Numbered from the stretch's first letter, positions 1 to 11,747 are shown. The stretch: 64,000 nt of DNA from Candidatus Dechloromonas phosphorivorans (GCA_016721185.1 JADKIP010000016.1:62001-126000), one strand, 5' to 3'. A program made the numbers and translations. The notes: generated by a model from the sequence alone, not told the origin.

Positions 1-2217
1 GTCGAGGACGGCGGAACTGGTCCACACATCGGCAACGGGGTCGAAATGGTAATGGCCAATTTTGGCCAGTTGTTGCGCTTGCAGCAGGCTGGCTTCGCTG
101 CGCAACAGTGCCTGGCGTGAGCGCTGCATGCTGATACCGAGACTAATTTCGCCGCTCAGGTTTTCCAGCAGCGACATTTCGGCATCGCCAAAGGTATCTG
201 CTTCAATGGCGTAGAGATTGAGCGCGCCATAAATGCGTCCTTCAACCCGCAGCGGCAGGGCGACCGATGATCCATAAGCCTGATCCCGGGCCGGGCCGCG
301 CCAAGGCTCAAAGGACGGGTCGGTATCCATGTTGCGCACAATGCTCGGGACGCCGGTGCGGATGGCGCGGCCGGTCGGTCCGCTGCCTGAGAGATTGTCG
401 GCCCAGCTGATATTCAGTTGATCGAGGTAGTCAGCGCCAAATCCCGACTGGGCAACCGGGATGACCCGCTTTTCGCTGTCGTGCTGTGCTTCCCCGATCC
501 AGGCGAGTTGATAGCCGCCGATCTCAACCGCAATTGAGCAAATTTCGTTCAGCATGGTGGCTTCATCATCAAGCCGAACGACGGCCTGACTGACTGCGCT
601 GATCAGGGACAACGCTCGATTCTGGTTTTTGAGGGCGATCTGATCGTTGCGGAACTGAGTGATGTCGTGGCTGATGCCGAGGACGCCAATGCAATTACCG
701 TTGCCATCGTGTACGGGCGCCTTGGTCGTTAAATGCAGTTCCTCGTGGCCATCCGGGAAAGCGCGCAGATATTCAAAAGTTGCCGGGCCGCCTTTGTCTA
801 GGGCAACCAAGTCCTCACCCCGAATGCGATTGGCAACCGTGGCCGAAAAAAGTTCGTGGTCAGTTTTGCCTATAACGTCCGCGGCTGGTTTACCCAGAAA
901 GCTTTCAGCCCGCGCGTTGCAATCGAGATAAACCCCGTTCGCATCTTTCAGCCAGACCATGTTGGGCAAGGTTTGCAACAGCGTGCGCAGGCGGCTGCGT
1001 TCGGCTTCGATGGTCGCGTGCGCGTTGTGGCGATTCGTGATGTCGATCAGGATGCTGATCGTGACCAAAGGGGAGCCATCGGACGAGCGCTCGATGACGC
1101 AGCCGCGGTCCTCCATCCACCGCCAATGGCCATTCTTGTTTTTCATGCGATATTCGGTGACGCTGGCCGTCGAATTTTTGCTCTTTTGGGCGTTGACCGT
1201 AGCATTCAGTCTGGCGCGGTCATCCGGGTGAACCAAGGCTAGCCAGTCGGCAAATGTTTTCGGGACATTATGGGATGGGCAGTCGAGCAGCGCGATCAGG
1301 CTGTCACTCAATACGCAATGGTCTTCGGCGTGAAAATACTTCCAGCTACTGGCGCCGGTAGCGGTGAGTGCGAGGTGAAAATGGCTTGCCAGGCGCAGAT
1401 TCTCGCGCTCCCGCTCAGCGCTGATCAAGGCGGCCTCAAGTTGATGGACGGCGAGTTGCTCGAACAGGCGGTGCTGGCTGACGACGCCAACCAGATCCCC
1501 AGCCTGATCGACCACCATGATGTGGCGCAGGTGGTGGCGGGTCATTGCCTCCAGCGCGGTGCTGACCGATTCGTTAAGGTTGATATTGCACAAGGGCAAA
1601 CTCATGCTCTGGTCGAGTCGGATCGCCTGTGGCTCCGGGTATTCATTGAGCAGGCGCGGAATGTCTCGTTCGGTCAGGATGCCGAGTGGCTTGCCACCGT
1701 CACTGATAATCAGGTAGTCCACCCGGTTGGCGAGCATGTGGGCGATGCCATCCGCCAGCAATGCACTGGGCGGCAGATGCGGGATTTTCCGGTCCATGAC
1801 GCCTTCGAGCGTCTCCAGGTGGCGGAAAATGGCGCCGCCAATCGCCAGCCGGAAATTGGTTTCGCTGACGATGCCGATGGTTTTACCGTTGGCATCAACA
1901 ATCACCAAATGGCGGATATTGTATTTTTCAACCAGTTGCCGGGCCTTGATCAGATCGAGGTCGGGTGGGGCGGTAATCAAGGGCGTGGCCATGATCGCCT
2001 CAACCGGCGTTTCGGCGGGCCGGCGCTCGTGCAGGGCGCGCAGAATGTTGACTTCGGTGATGATGCCCAATGAGGTTTCGGTACTGCCCACCAGCAGGCT
2101 GGAAATGTGCTCCTGCGCCATCAAGTGGGCGGCGGCCTGGAAGGTGCTCCCCGGTGCAATGTACCGTACCGCACGGGTCATGAGGTCGGCGAGCGTCGTG
2201 GTGTGCAGTGCGGTCAT
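1..2217 (-). CDS. CBS-PAS-GAF multidomain sensor protein (3' end beyond window)
   Basis: Read on the minus strand from ATG at 2217, 739 codons stay open to the window edge, so the C-terminal output domain is not visible. The N-terminal ~255 residues hold four CBS repeats (phrases such as [37 protein letters not shown]), which usually bind adenine nucleotides. A short helix follows, then a PAS_3-type fold (~280-395), a second PAS (~400-525, ending [11 protein letters not shown]), a GAF domain (~535-690) and the start of another PAS. No membrane segment is seen, so it is probably cytosolic. Its start overlaps the stop of the hybrid kinase by four bases (ATGA, 2214-2217), which implies translational coupling. 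The missing part could be a GGDEF/EAL or kinase module; I cannot tell. Confidence 0.85.
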   Translation of the reverse strand, partial: MTALHTTTLADLMTRAVRYIAPGSTFQAAAHLMAQEHISSLLVGSTETSLGIITEVNILRALHERRPAETPVEAIMATPLITAPPDLDLIKARQLVEKYNIRHLVIVDANGKTIGIVSETNFRLAIGGAIFRHLETLEGVMDRKIPHLPPSALLADGIAHMLANRVDYLIISDGGKPLGILTERDIPRLLNEYPEPQAIRLDQSMSLPLCNINLNESVSTALEAMTRHHLRHIMVVDQAGDLVGVVSQHRLFEQLAVHQLEAALISAERERENLRLASHFHLALTATGASSWKYFHAEDHCVLSDSLIALLDCPSHNVPKTFADWLALVHPDDRARLNATVNAQKSKNSTASVTEYRMKNKNGHWRWMEDRGCVIERSSDGSPLVTISILIDITNRHNAHATIEAERSRLRTLLQTLPNMVWLKDANGVYLDCNARAESFLGKPAADVIGKTDHELFSATVANRIRGEDLVALDKGGPATFEYLRAFPDGHEELHLTTKAPVHDGNGNCIGVLGISHDITQFRNDQIALKNQNRALSLISAVSQAVVRLDDEATMLNEICSIAVEIGGYQLAWIGEAQHDSEKRVIPVAQSGFGADYLDQLNISWADNLSGSGPTGRAIRTGVPSIVRNMDTDPSFEPWRGPARDQAYGSSVALPLRVEGRIYGALNLYAIEADTFGDAEMSLLENLSGEISLGISMQRSRQALLRSEASLLQAQQLAKIGHYHFDPVADVWTSSAVLD

Positions 2218-5200
2218 GGTGAATTTTTCAGCTCGACGGCGAGCAGTTGCTGTAGTGAATTGACGGTGCGCTGCATTTCTTCAGCGAGTGTGGCGAACAG
2301 TGCGGGTACTTTGGCGGGCGGGCCGGGTTGGCGCAGCGTGTCATTCAGCGCGCTCGCTGCCTTTTGAATGCCGCTCAAACCGAGTGCGCCGGCCGCTCCT
2401 TTCAAGGAATGCGCCAGACGCTCGGCAGCCTTGGCTGAGGAGTCAGTCGAGATGCAGGCCAACGCGGTGCGGATGGCTTCCACGTCATTGCCATGCTGGA
2501 CAACAAAACTGCGCAGCAAGCGCAAATAGCGAGCGGCTTTGGGCGCAGGTAGCCATTTGATCATCATGGCGTACAGGTTGCTCGGATCGACCGGCTTGGC
2601 GACGTGATCGTTCATGCCTGCGTCGAGACAGCGCTGGCGGTCTTCGCTGAAAGCGTTGGCGGTCATCGCCAGAATCGGCAAGCTGCGGCCACGTTCGCTC
2701 TGGCGAATGGCGCGGGTGGCGCTCAGGCCATCCATGATCGGCATTTGCATGTCCATCAGGATCAGGTCGTAATCTTGTTGATTGACCATTTCAACGGCTT
2801 TTTGACCGTTGACCGCAAGATCGGCCTGCAGGCCAACGCCACGCAGCAACTCCAGCGCTACTTCCTGATTGATCGGATTATCTTCAGCCAGCAGGATGCG
2901 CGTCTGGCGATAACGGCTGGACAGCAGTTGCTCCGCTTCATCGGCCGAAATGGCCGGCGCGCTTTCCATGGTCTTGTTGCTGGCCCGTTGCAGGCGCGCC
3001 GTGAACCAGAAGGAACTGCCTTGTCCTTGTGTGCTTTGCAGGCCGCTATCGCCACCCATCAGCAAGGCCAGCCGGCGGGCGATGGCGAGGCCGAGGCCGG
3101 TGCCGCCAAAACGCCGTGTCGTTGAGGTGTCGGCCTGTTCAAACACATCGAAAATCCGCGCTTGCTGCTCGGCGGGAATGCCGATACCGGTATCGCTGAC
3201 GGCAAAGCGGACGAGCAAATCATCAGCGCTTTCCGTGACCAGCGTGATCGCCACCGAAATACTGCCCCGTTCGGTAAATTTGGCCGCATTGGAGAGGTAG
3301 TTGAGCAAGATCTGGCCGATCCGTAGCGGGTCGCCATGCAGCATGGGCGGCAGTGCCGGGTCAATTTCGCTATGGAATTCAAGGCCGCGCGAACGCACGC
3401 GGTCGATGATCATTTCCTTGCTGTTGTCGAGCAAGCGGGCCAGCGCGAAATCGGTCGGTTCAAGCGTCAGTTTGCCGGCTTCGATTTTCGAGATGTCGAG
3501 AATCTGGTTGATGATGGCCAGCAGGTGATGCGCGGCATCGGCGACCTTGTTCAGGCGCTCAAGCTGTTTCGGCTCTTTGGTTTCGCGCTCGGCTAAATGC
3601 GTCAGGCCGATGATGGCATTCATCGGCGTGCGAATCTCGTGGCTCATGTTGGCCAGGAAGGCGCTCTTGGCAATGCTCGCCTGCTCGGCAGCATCCTTGG
3701 CGCCGGCCAGTTCGAGCGTTCGTTCATTGACCAGGTCTTCAAGATGCAGGCGGTAAAGCTCAAGCTGTGCGGCGGTAATGTGCTGTTCGGTAATGTCCTG
3801 CCACATGCCGCTGATCATCGGCCGCCCACCAATGCTCACGCTGGCCGCGCTAACGCGCGCAATCTGCTCGCTACCGTCCTTGCGCCGGTGCCGATTTTCA
3901 AAAACTGCGCTGCCTGCCTCGATAATGTTGGCAACGGCCTGGCGAATGTCGGCCTCGCTCAAGTTGGCCTGGATACTGCAAAGGTTGAGCTTGGCGAATT
4001 CTTCGCGGGTATAACCCAGGCGTTCAATGGCCGCGTCGTTGACCTCAACGAAGCCTAGCGTTTCCGGATCGAACAGGATGATCGACTCCTGGCTTTGGGA
4101 AAAAATGCTGCGATAAATCTCTTCCCGTTCCCGCAGCTTTTCTTCGGCCGATCGCCGTGCCGAAATATCGTCAATGTAAACAACAAGATGCGGTTCGCCG
4201 TCCATCTCAACGGTATCGGCTGAAATGCTGATCTGGCGTTCTCGCCCGTCACGGCCGATGCCGATACTCTCGAAATCGTTAACCCGGCCATCGCGCTGCA
4301 GTATTTCAACCATTTTTGCCCGGTCTTCTCCGCTGCCCCAAAGATGGGCTTCCTGGGTGGTCTTGCCGAGCAGATCGGCGCGTGTCCAGGCGTATTCCTT
4401 GAGCAGGCGCTCGTTGACGTCGACCAGTTTGCCATCGCTCAAGCGCGTAATGCAGGCCGCCACCGGTGCGGCACGAAAAGCCGTGGCCAGGCGTTGCTGC
4501 AACTGGAAAATGGCGGCTTCAGCTTGTTTGCGTTCGGAAATATCGAGCACAAAGGCGAGAACGTAGGGTTGACGCCCCAGCGTGATGATCTCGGCCGACA
4601 GGCTGATGGTCATCGCTGTGCCATCCTGGCGATGCCATTCGGTCTGGTAGTCCTGCAGCCGTCCTGTGGTTTCGAGAAGATCGCGCCATTGATTCCTTGC
4701 TTCGGCACTTGACCAAAGCTTTATATCTGTTGAGCTTCTGCCGATAACTGCCTCGCGGCTCCAGCCGAGCATTTCGGCGTAACGGAGATTGATATCGAGA
4801 TAAACGCCGTCATCGACCGTGGTCAATGAAATACCCGCCGGGCTGGCGTTGAAGGCCACCGTGAAGCGTTCCTGCAATTCGTGCACCTGGGTGATATCGC
4901 GGGCAATGCCGAGCACGCCAATCAATTGTCCCGTCTCGTCGCGGACCGGCGCTTTAACGGTCAAAGCCCGCTCGCTATGGCCGTCGCTGGCGAAAGTCAG
5001 CCACTCTTCGTTGCTGCGTACGCCGTCAGCTTCAATCGCTGCGCGGTCGTTTTTACGGAAAAACTCTGCAGTTTTCTGGTCGATGAAATCAAAATCAGTT
5101 TTGCCGACAATCTTTTCTTCAGTCGCCCCGTAAAACGACTCGAAACGTTTGTTGCAACTCAGGTAAACGCCGTCGAGATCCTTTAGCCAGATCAGGTCGG

Positions 5201-5616
5201 GCGCCGTGTCGAGCAGGCAACGGAGCTGGGTACGTTCGGATTTAAGCTGCTTGATGGCTTGATCTGCTGCATTCCGGGCCTCGCGTTCGGCCTTCTGTTC
5301 AGCTTCGATATTGCTGACGAAGCGGCGCAGCAGCAAAGCGAGCATGCCACCCGTTATGCCGACAAAAAACCAGCCTTTAACCAAACTGGCAGCGGCCAAT
5401 TGAGCCGGATCGGGGAAGAGTGCGGCGGCTACCTGGTCGGAAATCAGGATCCACAAGGCAGCCAAGAGCACATAGGGAACGACCACAAACAGGATTCCAT
5501 GTGCGAAGTTATTCCGTTTGGTGGCCTGTTCAAGGGCTTCAGCATTGTCTTCGCGGCTGGCGTCGGCCAAAGGCGCCGTAACGCCCTGAGTGCTGCGGTC
5601 AACCGGCGAAAACGGC

Positions 5617-5627
<11 letters not shown>
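2214..5627 (-). CDS. PAS-rich hybrid sensor histidine kinase with receiver and HPt domains
   Basis: An 1137-residue inner-membrane hybrid kinase. Two membrane helices lie at about residues 43-62 and 82-101, followed by four PAS domains (~135-620), a HisKA domain with phosphoacceptor His in [10 protein letters not shown] (~663), a HATPase domain with GTGLGLAIA, a receiver domain (Asp in LMDMQMP, ~959) and a C-terminal HPt domain (His in AHSLKGAAG, ~1073). The layout predicts a four-step His-Asp-His phosphorelay. I chose ATG 5627 over an upstream ATG at 5684: the shorter form overlaps the preceding regulator gene by 11 bases instead of 68, and the extra residues look like out-of-frame sequence. 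Neither start has a clear Shine-Dalgarno. It sits between an HD-GYP regulator and a CBS-PAS sensor in one operon; the cognate output is probably that regulator, by inference. Confidence 0.88.
2785..2817 (-). repeat. Dispersed USS-like repeat (TGCGGTCAAC), inside the hybrid kinase
   Basis: Core at 2808-2817, read on the minus strand, followed by CAAAAAG and TTGAAATGG tracts. In frame with the gene it encodes AVN. Confidence 0.7.
5594..5626 (+). repeat. Dispersed USS-like repeat, inside the hybrid kinase 5' end
   Basis: Core 5594-5603, then CGAAAACGG and a CTATTC tract. It ends one base before the kinase start codon. Confidence 0.7.
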
Positions 5628-6702
<1,075 letters not shown>

Positions 6703-6851
6703 TTTCTCTCCCTTGTTGCGCGGATTATGGCAACTTGGGAAAGATTATCGCCCGCTGAAAGGAATCTGGCTACTCATAAAAGGGTATTTACAGAGACTTT
6801 TTTCACTTTTGGCGAATTGCCGGTTTTTTGCTTTGGCCGGGCTTCGCCGCT

Positions 6852-7724
6852 TTATGACGAGGTGCGCTGCGTGCCGATGATGCGGTGATAGGCATTAAAA
6901 CGCTTTTCGTCGATTTCGCCGGCGTTGACCGCAGCGATCAGGGCGCAATCAGGTTCCTGGTTATGGCGACAATCGCGGAAGCGGCACTGGCCGAGATAGG
7001 GCCGAAACTCGCGGAAAGCGTGCTCGATTTCCTGTCGGTCGAGATGGCCGAGGCCGAATTCCTGCAGGCCGGGCGAATCGATCAATTCGCTGTCGGCATC
7101 AAGGTGATAGAGCGTGGCGTGCGTCGTGGTGTGCTTGCCGGAATCCAGCGCTTGCGAGATTTCGCGGGTGGCGGCATTGGCTTCCGGCACCAGGGCATTG
7201 ACCAGCGTTGATTTGCCCATGCCCGACTGGCCAACGAGTACGCTAGTGACGCCATAAAGCTCGGGGCGCAAGTCTTCGGCGTGTTCCAGGGCGGAGAGTT
7301 CGACGATCCGGTAGCCGAGTTTGGCAAACATCTGCAGGCGGGCGCGAGCGGCCGGCAGTTTGTCAATCAGGTCACATTTATTGAGGACGATCAGCGGCTC
7401 GATTTCCTCGCTTTCGGCCGCGAGCAGGGCGCGGGTAATCAGGTCATCGGAAAAGGCCGGTTCAGTGGCAACAACTATGACCAGTTGATCGACATTGGCA
7501 GCGATCAGTTTTTGCTTGGCTTCATTGGAGCGATAAAGCAGGCTGGTGCGTGGCTGGATGGCCTCGATGACCCCTTGGTCGTCCGAGCTGCGCATGATGT
7601 CAACGCGGTCGCCACAGGCAACATCGCTTCGCTTGCCGCGCGTGAAGCACGGCAGCAGCGTGCCATCGGCAAGTTCAACGAGATACTGGCGCCCGTGGGC
7701 GGCAACGACACGACCTTCCATCAT
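6852..7724 (-). CDS. rsgA: Small ribosomal subunit biogenesis GTPase RsgA
   Basis: At 290 residues this is close to the usual RsgA length. It has an N-terminal OB fold, then the circularly permuted GTPase with motifs in the order G4 (LNKCDL), G1 (GQSGMGKST), G3 (DSPGLQEF), and a C-terminal zinc knuckle (CRFRDCRHNQEPDC). The family acts late in 30S subunit maturation, displacing RbfA and testing the decoding centre. ATG 7724 overlaps the stop of the upstream cytochrome gene by four bases (ATGA), and that gene overlaps the M48 protease gene in the same way, so the three are probably co-translated from one message. Confidence 0.96.
   Translation of the reverse strand: MMEGRVVAAHGRQYLVELADGTLLPCFTRGKRSDVACGDRVDIMRSSDDQGVIEAIQPRTSLLYRSNEAKQKLIAANVDQLVIVVATEPAFSDDLITRALLAAESEEIEPLIVLNKCDLIDKLPAARARLQMFAKLGYRIVELSALEHAEDLRPELYGVTSVLVGQSGMGKSTLVNALVPEANAATREISQALDSGKHTTTHATLYHLDADSELIDSPGLQEFGLGHLDRQEIEHAFREFRPYLGQCRFRDCRHNQEPDCALIAAVNAGEIDEKRFNAYHRIIGTQRTSS
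6901..6933 (-). repeat. Dispersed USS-like repeat, inside rsgA
   Basis: Core 6924-6933 on the minus strand, followed by GCGAAATCG and GAAAAG tracts. Confidence 0.7.
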
Positions 7725-8034
7725 TCTTTGAAGTGGTAATACTGCAGGTTGAGATAAGCAGCAACTTGGGCGACTTCTTCCGGGAGCAATCCGGCCTTGG
7801 TCTGGGCGTTGCAGGCAGTCGTACGTTTCAAAATGGCCAGCTTGCTTGATAGCAGGCGGTTGTCGCGAGTGTACATCTTGCTCCCGTCACCACCTTGCTG
7901 GCTAATGTGGCAAGCGACACAGGCTTTGTCGTGGTGCTCTTTCCCAAGCTTGGGATCAGCATTGCCCCAAGGGTCGGCAGCCAGCACCGGGGCGCAATCA
8001 GGAGGGAAGCAAGAAACAGGGTAAGGTTTTTCAT
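7721..8034 (-). CDS. Small periplasmic c-type cytochrome, interrupted by a frameshift
   Basis: Two reading frames together make one protein. ATG 8034 (ATGA overlap with the protease gene) gives a secretion signal starting [15 protein letters not shown]. The mature part, starting about 7987 in another frame, reads VLAADPWGNADPKLG, contains one haem-binding CVACH motif and ends YYHFKE at 7721. The frames meet at a run of four C residues near 7988-7994; adding one C, or removing two, restores a normal signal peptide with an AxA-type cleavage site. The mature protein is about 85 residues with conserved-looking R/K-rich helices, and its redox partner is unknown. The indel may be a true mutation or a homopolymer sequencing error; the intact gene was probably an exported monohaem cytochrome. 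Confidence 0.72.
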
Positions 8035-9281
8035 GCGGGTTTCTCCTGAAGCTGCAGGCGCGCGATGCGTTGCGCTGCCGGCGGGTGGGAATCGTAGAAC
8101 ATGGAGTGGATCGGATCAGGCGTCAGGGTTGAGGCATTGTCTTCGTAAAGTTTGACCAGCGCCTGGCTCAGATCGGCGGCGGCAGTGTGTTCTGCGGCAT
8201 AAGTATCGGCCTCGAACTCATGTTTTCGGGACAAATAACTGGTCAGCGGGCTGAACGGGAAGGTGAAGATCGGCATGACGAGGAAGAAGAGAATCAGTGC
8301 CAGTGTCGTGTTCTGGGCAGGCACGCCGAGGCCGTTGAAGAACCACGGCGCATCGATCAGTTGACCGAGTAGCCAGAGCAGGACCAGCGAGCTGGCGAAC
8401 ATGACGATGATGTGCTTGACGACGTGCTTTTTGCGGAAATGGCCGAGTTCGTGAGCCAGTACGGCTTCGATTTCCGGCGGACTGAGGCGGGAAAGCAGGG
8501 TGTCGAAAAAGACGATCCGCTTGTTGTTGCCGAAGCCGGTGAAATAGGCGTTGCCGTGGTTGGAGCGCTTTGAGCCATCCATCACGAAGAGGCCGGAGGA
8601 GCGGAAGCCGCAGCGATTGAGCAGGGCTTCGATGCGCGATTTCATTTCGCCGTCTTCAAGCGGTGAAAATTTGTTGAAGAGCGGCGCAATCCAGGTCGGG
8701 TAAACAAACATGGCGAGCAGGTTGAAGGCGCTCCAGAACAGCCAGACATAGAGCCACCAATTCGGGCCCATTGCCCCCATCAACCAGAGGACGACGAGGA
8801 TTAACGGCGCGCCGATGGCGACGCCGAGCAGCGTTTGTTTGAGCAGATCGCCGAAGAAGAGTCCGAGTGTCATCCGGTTGAAGCCATAGCGGGCTTCGAT
8901 GACAAATTGGCGATAGAGCGAGACGGGCAGGTCAAGGATGCCGGAGAGCAGCATCAGGCTGAAGATCATCGCCAGGCCATAACTCAGGCCATCGAGCCGG
9001 GCGGCCCAGAAATCATGCAGCCAGGCGAGGCCACCGCCGAGGGTCAGGATGATGAGCAGGGCAGCGTCGAGCAGCGTCGTGAAAATAACCGTTTTGTTGC
9101 GGTCGACCGTGTAATCGGCGGCTTTTTGATGCGCGGCGAGCGGTATGCGCGCGGCAAAGTCAGCCGGTACGGCGTTGCGGTGGGCGGTGATGAAACGGAT
9201 GTGACGAAACTTCAGCCAGAGCCGGGCGGCCAATGTCAGGGCAAAGGCGAGGAGAAAAAAGAGGGTGAAGTCTGGAGTCAC
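8031..9281 (-). CDS. M48 family (Ste24-type) membrane zinc metalloprotease
   Basis: A 416-residue integral membrane peptidase. The zinc motif HELGH lies at about residues 277-281 in [13 protein letters not shown], with the downstream glutamate ligand in [14 protein letters not shown]. Several hydrophobic helices precede and follow the catalytic centre. The length and the N-terminal CAAX-protease-like region fit the Ste24/M48A subfamily, not the shorter HtpX. Bacterial members are thought to act in envelope protein quality control; the substrate is unknown. It is the first gene of the minus-strand run protease - cytochrome - rsgA and diverges from orn. Confidence 0.92.
   Translation of the reverse strand: MTPDFTLFFLLAFALTLAARLWLKFRHIRFITAHRNAVPADFAARIPLAAHQKAADYTVDRNKTVIFTTLLDAALLIILTLGGGLAWLHDFWAARLDGLSYGLAMIFSLMLLSGILDLPVSLYRQFVIEARYGFNRMTLGLFFGDLLKQTLLGVAIGAPLILVVLWLMGAMGPNWWLYVWLFWSAFNLLAMFVYPTWIAPLFNKFSPLEDGEMKSRIEALLNRCGFRSSGLFVMDGSKRSNHGNAYFTGFGNNKRIVFFDTLLSRLSPPEIEAVLAHELGHFRKKHVVKHIIVMFASSLVLLWLLGQLIDAPWFFNGLGVPAQNTTLALILFFLVMPIFTFPFSPLTSYLSRKHEFEADTYAAEHTAAADLSQALVKLYEDNASTLTPDPIHSMFYDSHPPAAQRIARLQLQEKPA
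9098..9130 (+). repeat. Dispersed USS-like repeat (TGCGGTCGAC), inside the M48 gene
   Basis: Core 9098-9107; the first tract is weak (GTAATCG), the second is CTTTTTGA. Confidence 0.5.
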
Positions 9282-9337
9282 GGGAGTCGATGCAAAGCTG
9301 TGAGAAAATTCATGTTTTTACGAACTTGGGCAATTAT

Positions 9338-9892
9338 ATGGCAGGCAACGCAAACAACCTCGTCTGGCTGGATATGGAAATGACAGGTTTGAACCCGGAT
9401 GGCGACAGAATTATCGAAATGGCGATGGTTGTCACCAACTCCGAGCTGGAAATGGTTGCCGAGTCGCCTTCCTGGGTCGTGCATCAGACGGATGAAGTGC
9501 TCGCCGGCATGGATGATTGGAACCAGAAAACCCACGGTCGTTCAGGTTTGATTGAAAAGGTCAAAGCATCGACGATGAACGAGGCTGAGGTTGAGGCCCA
9601 TGCCCTGGAATTTTTGAAGAAATATTCATCCAAGGGTCATTCGCCGATGTGCGGCAATTCGATTGGCCAGGATCGTCGCTTCATGGCGCGCTACATGCCG
9701 ACGCTTGAAGAGTTTTTCCACTATCGGAACCTTGACGTCAGCACCTTGAAAGAGCTTTGCAAACGCTGGCAACCGGAGATCTACAAGGGCTTCAAAAAGA
9801 AGGGCCGGCATATCGCGCTGGCTGATATTTATGAGTCGATCGACGAAATGAAGTATTACCGCGAACATTTCTTGATCAAAACGGCTTCCTGA
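9338..9892 (+). CDS. orn: Oligoribonuclease
   Basis: A 184-residue DEDDh 3'-5' exoribonuclease. Visible motifs are WLDMEMTGL (first Asp-Glu pair), [13 protein letters not shown] (second Asp), and the C-terminal [11 protein letters not shown] (His/Asp). It degrades 2-5 nt RNAs and the pGpG produced from c-di-GMP, which links it to the c-di-GMP enzymes elsewhere in the window. ATG 9338 was chosen over an in-frame start at 9290 because [15 protein letters not shown] matches the family N terminus. It is a single gene, divergent from the M48 protease with 56 bases between the starts, and is followed by a strong hairpin. Confidence 0.96.
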   Translation: MAGNANNLVWLDMEMTGLNPDGDRIIEMAMVVTNSELEMVAESPSWVVHQTDEVLAGMDDWNQKTHGRSGLIEKVKASTMNEAEVEAHALEFLKKYSSKGHSPMCGNSIGQDRRFMARYMPTLEEFFHYRNLDVSTLKELCKRWQPEIYKGFKKKGRHIALADIYESIDEMKYYREHFLIKTAS

Positions 9893-9924
9893 TTCGTTTA
9901 TTCCTTGATTTTCTTATCCCTGCT

Positions 9925-9948
9925 CGCCGGAAAACGGATTTTCCGGCG
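9925..9948. terminator. Hairpin between convergent orn and glycosyltransferase genes
   Basis: A perfect 10-bp stem, CGCCGGAAAA paired with TTTTCCGGCG around a 4-base loop. It lies between two convergent genes and could stop transcription in both directions. No long T run follows on either strand, so it may work only in part or be rho-assisted. Confidence 0.5.
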
Positions 9949-9985
9949 GGCAGGCGTTTGATTGTGGCCGACCAATCCGACTTCC

Positions 9986-10018
9986 TGCGGTCAACGCCGA
10001 AAAAGACGGAATTTTTCC
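9986..10018 (+). repeat. Dispersed USS-like repeat at the end of the glycosyltransferase
   Basis: Core 9986-9995, then CGAAAAAGACGGAATTTTT, the clearest two-tract copy. The opposite strand gives the stop of the glycosyltransferase gene. Confidence 0.8.
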
Positions 10019-11613
10019 TTGCGATTTCCCGGGCGGTTGCCTTCCCAAACCTTGGACCAGTGGCCACTGGGTGCGGCAAGTTCATCGCGCGTTTCGCCAA
10101 CGACCACTAGCCAGTTGCAGGCTTTGCCGGCGCTGGTCGTGATTGACACCGGCTCGATTTCAACAAAATAGGAAAATGAGGCGCGCTGAGCGTCGGTCAG
10201 GCCGCGTTCAGCCAGGCAGCCATGGTTTGCCGGCAGGGCTTGCACGATCGCCTGGGCCACCGGGCGGTAACTTTTGCCATAGTCGAACCAAGGCAAAATC
10301 AGCGTTGTGGCGAGCAGCCAGAGGGTGGTGAAGCCCAGCGTCCAGTGCGTCAGGCTGCGGTAGGGCGAGCGCGGCGCGGTGACAATCAGCCAGAGCCACC
10401 AGGCGGTTGCGGCGAGGCCGATTACAAAGTCAGAGAAATCAAATTGGCCAGCGAAGCCCGGGCGCAATACGACGACGCGCTTGGCCAGCTTTTCCGGCCA
10501 ACCAAGCGCCATCGCCGACCAGCTCAGCCAGATCAGTCCGGCAAAGAGGCTGAAGGTCATCATGGCAAACCAGTCGAAGGCATTGGCCGCCCCCCGGCGC
10601 AGGGTGAGCGCGCCAGGCGTTGCGAGCAGCGCCAGCGATGGCAGCATGAGCAGGGCCGGAATTTCCCGCGGATAGTAGGCGAGGGCGAGCATTAAAACTG
10701 TGATGATGAGAAATGCCAGCGGCAGCAATTGTGCTGGCGCACGCCAGTCCTTGCGCCGTGTCCAGAGCGTCCAGCCGGCCAGCGGCAAGACCGGGAAGGC
10801 GAACCACGGCAGCAGCGAGATAAAGCGGCCGGCACCGGGCCAGGAGAAAGGCGTTTTCAGCGGCGTCAGTTCGGTGGCGAGCCAGCCGTGGAAGCGTGAG
10901 GGCTCGAACCAGAGCAACAGCAATGGCCAGGGGAGAATGAGCAATGCCGCTATCCCCAGGCCGATCGCCAGTGTGTGCAATGCTTTCGGACGGTCTGGCG
11001 ATAACCACCAGGCAATCGGGGCAATCGCGAGTAACGGCAAGGTCGGGGAAATGCCGGCGCCAAGCAGGCAGCCGGCTACGGCAATGCCGTAATAGCCACC
11101 GGTCAGCCTTGGCTTGCGGCCGATGGTCGCCAGCGCACCGAGCGCGCCGCTATAGGCAGCGAGAGCAATCAGCATGGGCTGGGCGTCGTGAGCGTGCAGC
11201 AATAGTCCGGCACAACCTGCCAATAGCAAGGGGCTGGCGGCGGCGCTGTCCTGGCCGTAAAGCTCGCGGCCGGCGTAATAAAGACCCATCAGCGCCAAGG
11301 CGACCCAGAGGCCGCTGGCCAGGCGCATGGCTTCGTGCATTGGTAGCCAGCCGCCAAAAATTGCCCCCATGATTGCCGCGCTCCAGTAATAAAGCGGCGG
11401 TTCATGAAAGGCGCGGCCGGCCAGATCGGGCGAGAGCCAGTCGTTGTAATGCAACATGTGCCATGCCGTACCGATGTGCACGGCATCTTCACCCTTCCAG
11501 GGGTCGCGACCAAACAGGCCGGCCAGCACATAGAAGGCCAGCATGGCAGCCAGCATCCAGCCAGCCGGCGGCAGGCGAATGCCGCGACGGATCAGGGCGA
11601 GGAAATCAGGCAT
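9991..11613 (-). CDS. Membrane glycosyltransferase, GT39/ArnT-like
   Basis: A 540-residue polytopic protein with about ten to twelve hydrophobic helices and the early loop FGRDPWKGEDAVHIG. That loop carries the acidic residues typical of lipid-linked sugar transferases of the PMT/ArnT (GT39/GT83) superfamily, and PPLYYW is the usual following motif. Such enzymes move a sugar from an undecaprenyl carrier to a lipid or protein outside the membrane; the substrate is not predictable here. The stop codon TGA is supplied by a copy of the dispersed repeat TGCGGTCAAC (9986-9995, read on the opposite strand). It stands alone between the rpmE terminator and orn. Confidence 0.85.
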   Translation of the reverse strand: MPDFLALIRRGIRLPPAGWMLAAMLAFYVLAGLFGRDPWKGEDAVHIGTAWHMLHYNDWLSPDLAGRAFHEPPLYYWSAAIMGAIFGGWLPMHEAMRLASGLWVALALMGLYYAGRELYGQDSAAASPLLLAGCAGLLLHAHDAQPMLIALAAYSGALGALATIGRKPRLTGGYYGIAVAGCLLGAGISPTLPLLAIAPIAWWLSPDRPKALHTLAIGLGIAALLILPWPLLLLWFEPSRFHGWLATELTPLKTPFSWPGAGRFISLLPWFAFPVLPLAGWTLWTRRKDWRAPAQLLPLAFLIITVLMLALAYYPREIPALLMLPSLALLATPGALTLRRGAANAFDWFAMMTFSLFAGLIWLSWSAMALGWPEKLAKRVVVLRPGFAGQFDFSDFVIGLAATAWWLWLIVTAPRSPYRSLTHWTLGFTTLWLLATTLILPWFDYGKSYRPVAQAIVQALPANHGCLAERGLTDAQRASFSYFVEIEPVSITTSAGKACNWLVVVGETRDELAAPSGHWSKVWEGNRPGNRKEKFRLFRR

Positions 11614-11700
11614 CTCGATCAGGCAGGGAGTTCAAGTGCGTTGCTCAAGGGTGCGAGTTCTACCAGTGGTGAGTTGTAGCAGTGTATTGGCCTGAAATGA

Positions 11701-11727
11701 AAAAGGCAGCCTTTCGGCTGCCTTTTT
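11701..11727 (-). terminator. Intrinsic terminator of rpmE
   Basis: The stem GGCAGCC/GGCTGCC with a 4-base loop is flanked by A and T runs on both sides. On the minus strand it follows the rpmE stop and ends in five T residues. The symmetry would also allow termination on the plus strand. Confidence 0.85.
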
Positions 11728-11747
11728 GAAAACATCATTCAAGCAGA

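Noticed and set aside
7828..8034. A separate small protein starting at 8034
   Set aside because: Only its first 15 residues look real (a signal peptide); the rest is the out-of-frame cytochrome sequence. It is part of the frameshifted cytochrome gene.
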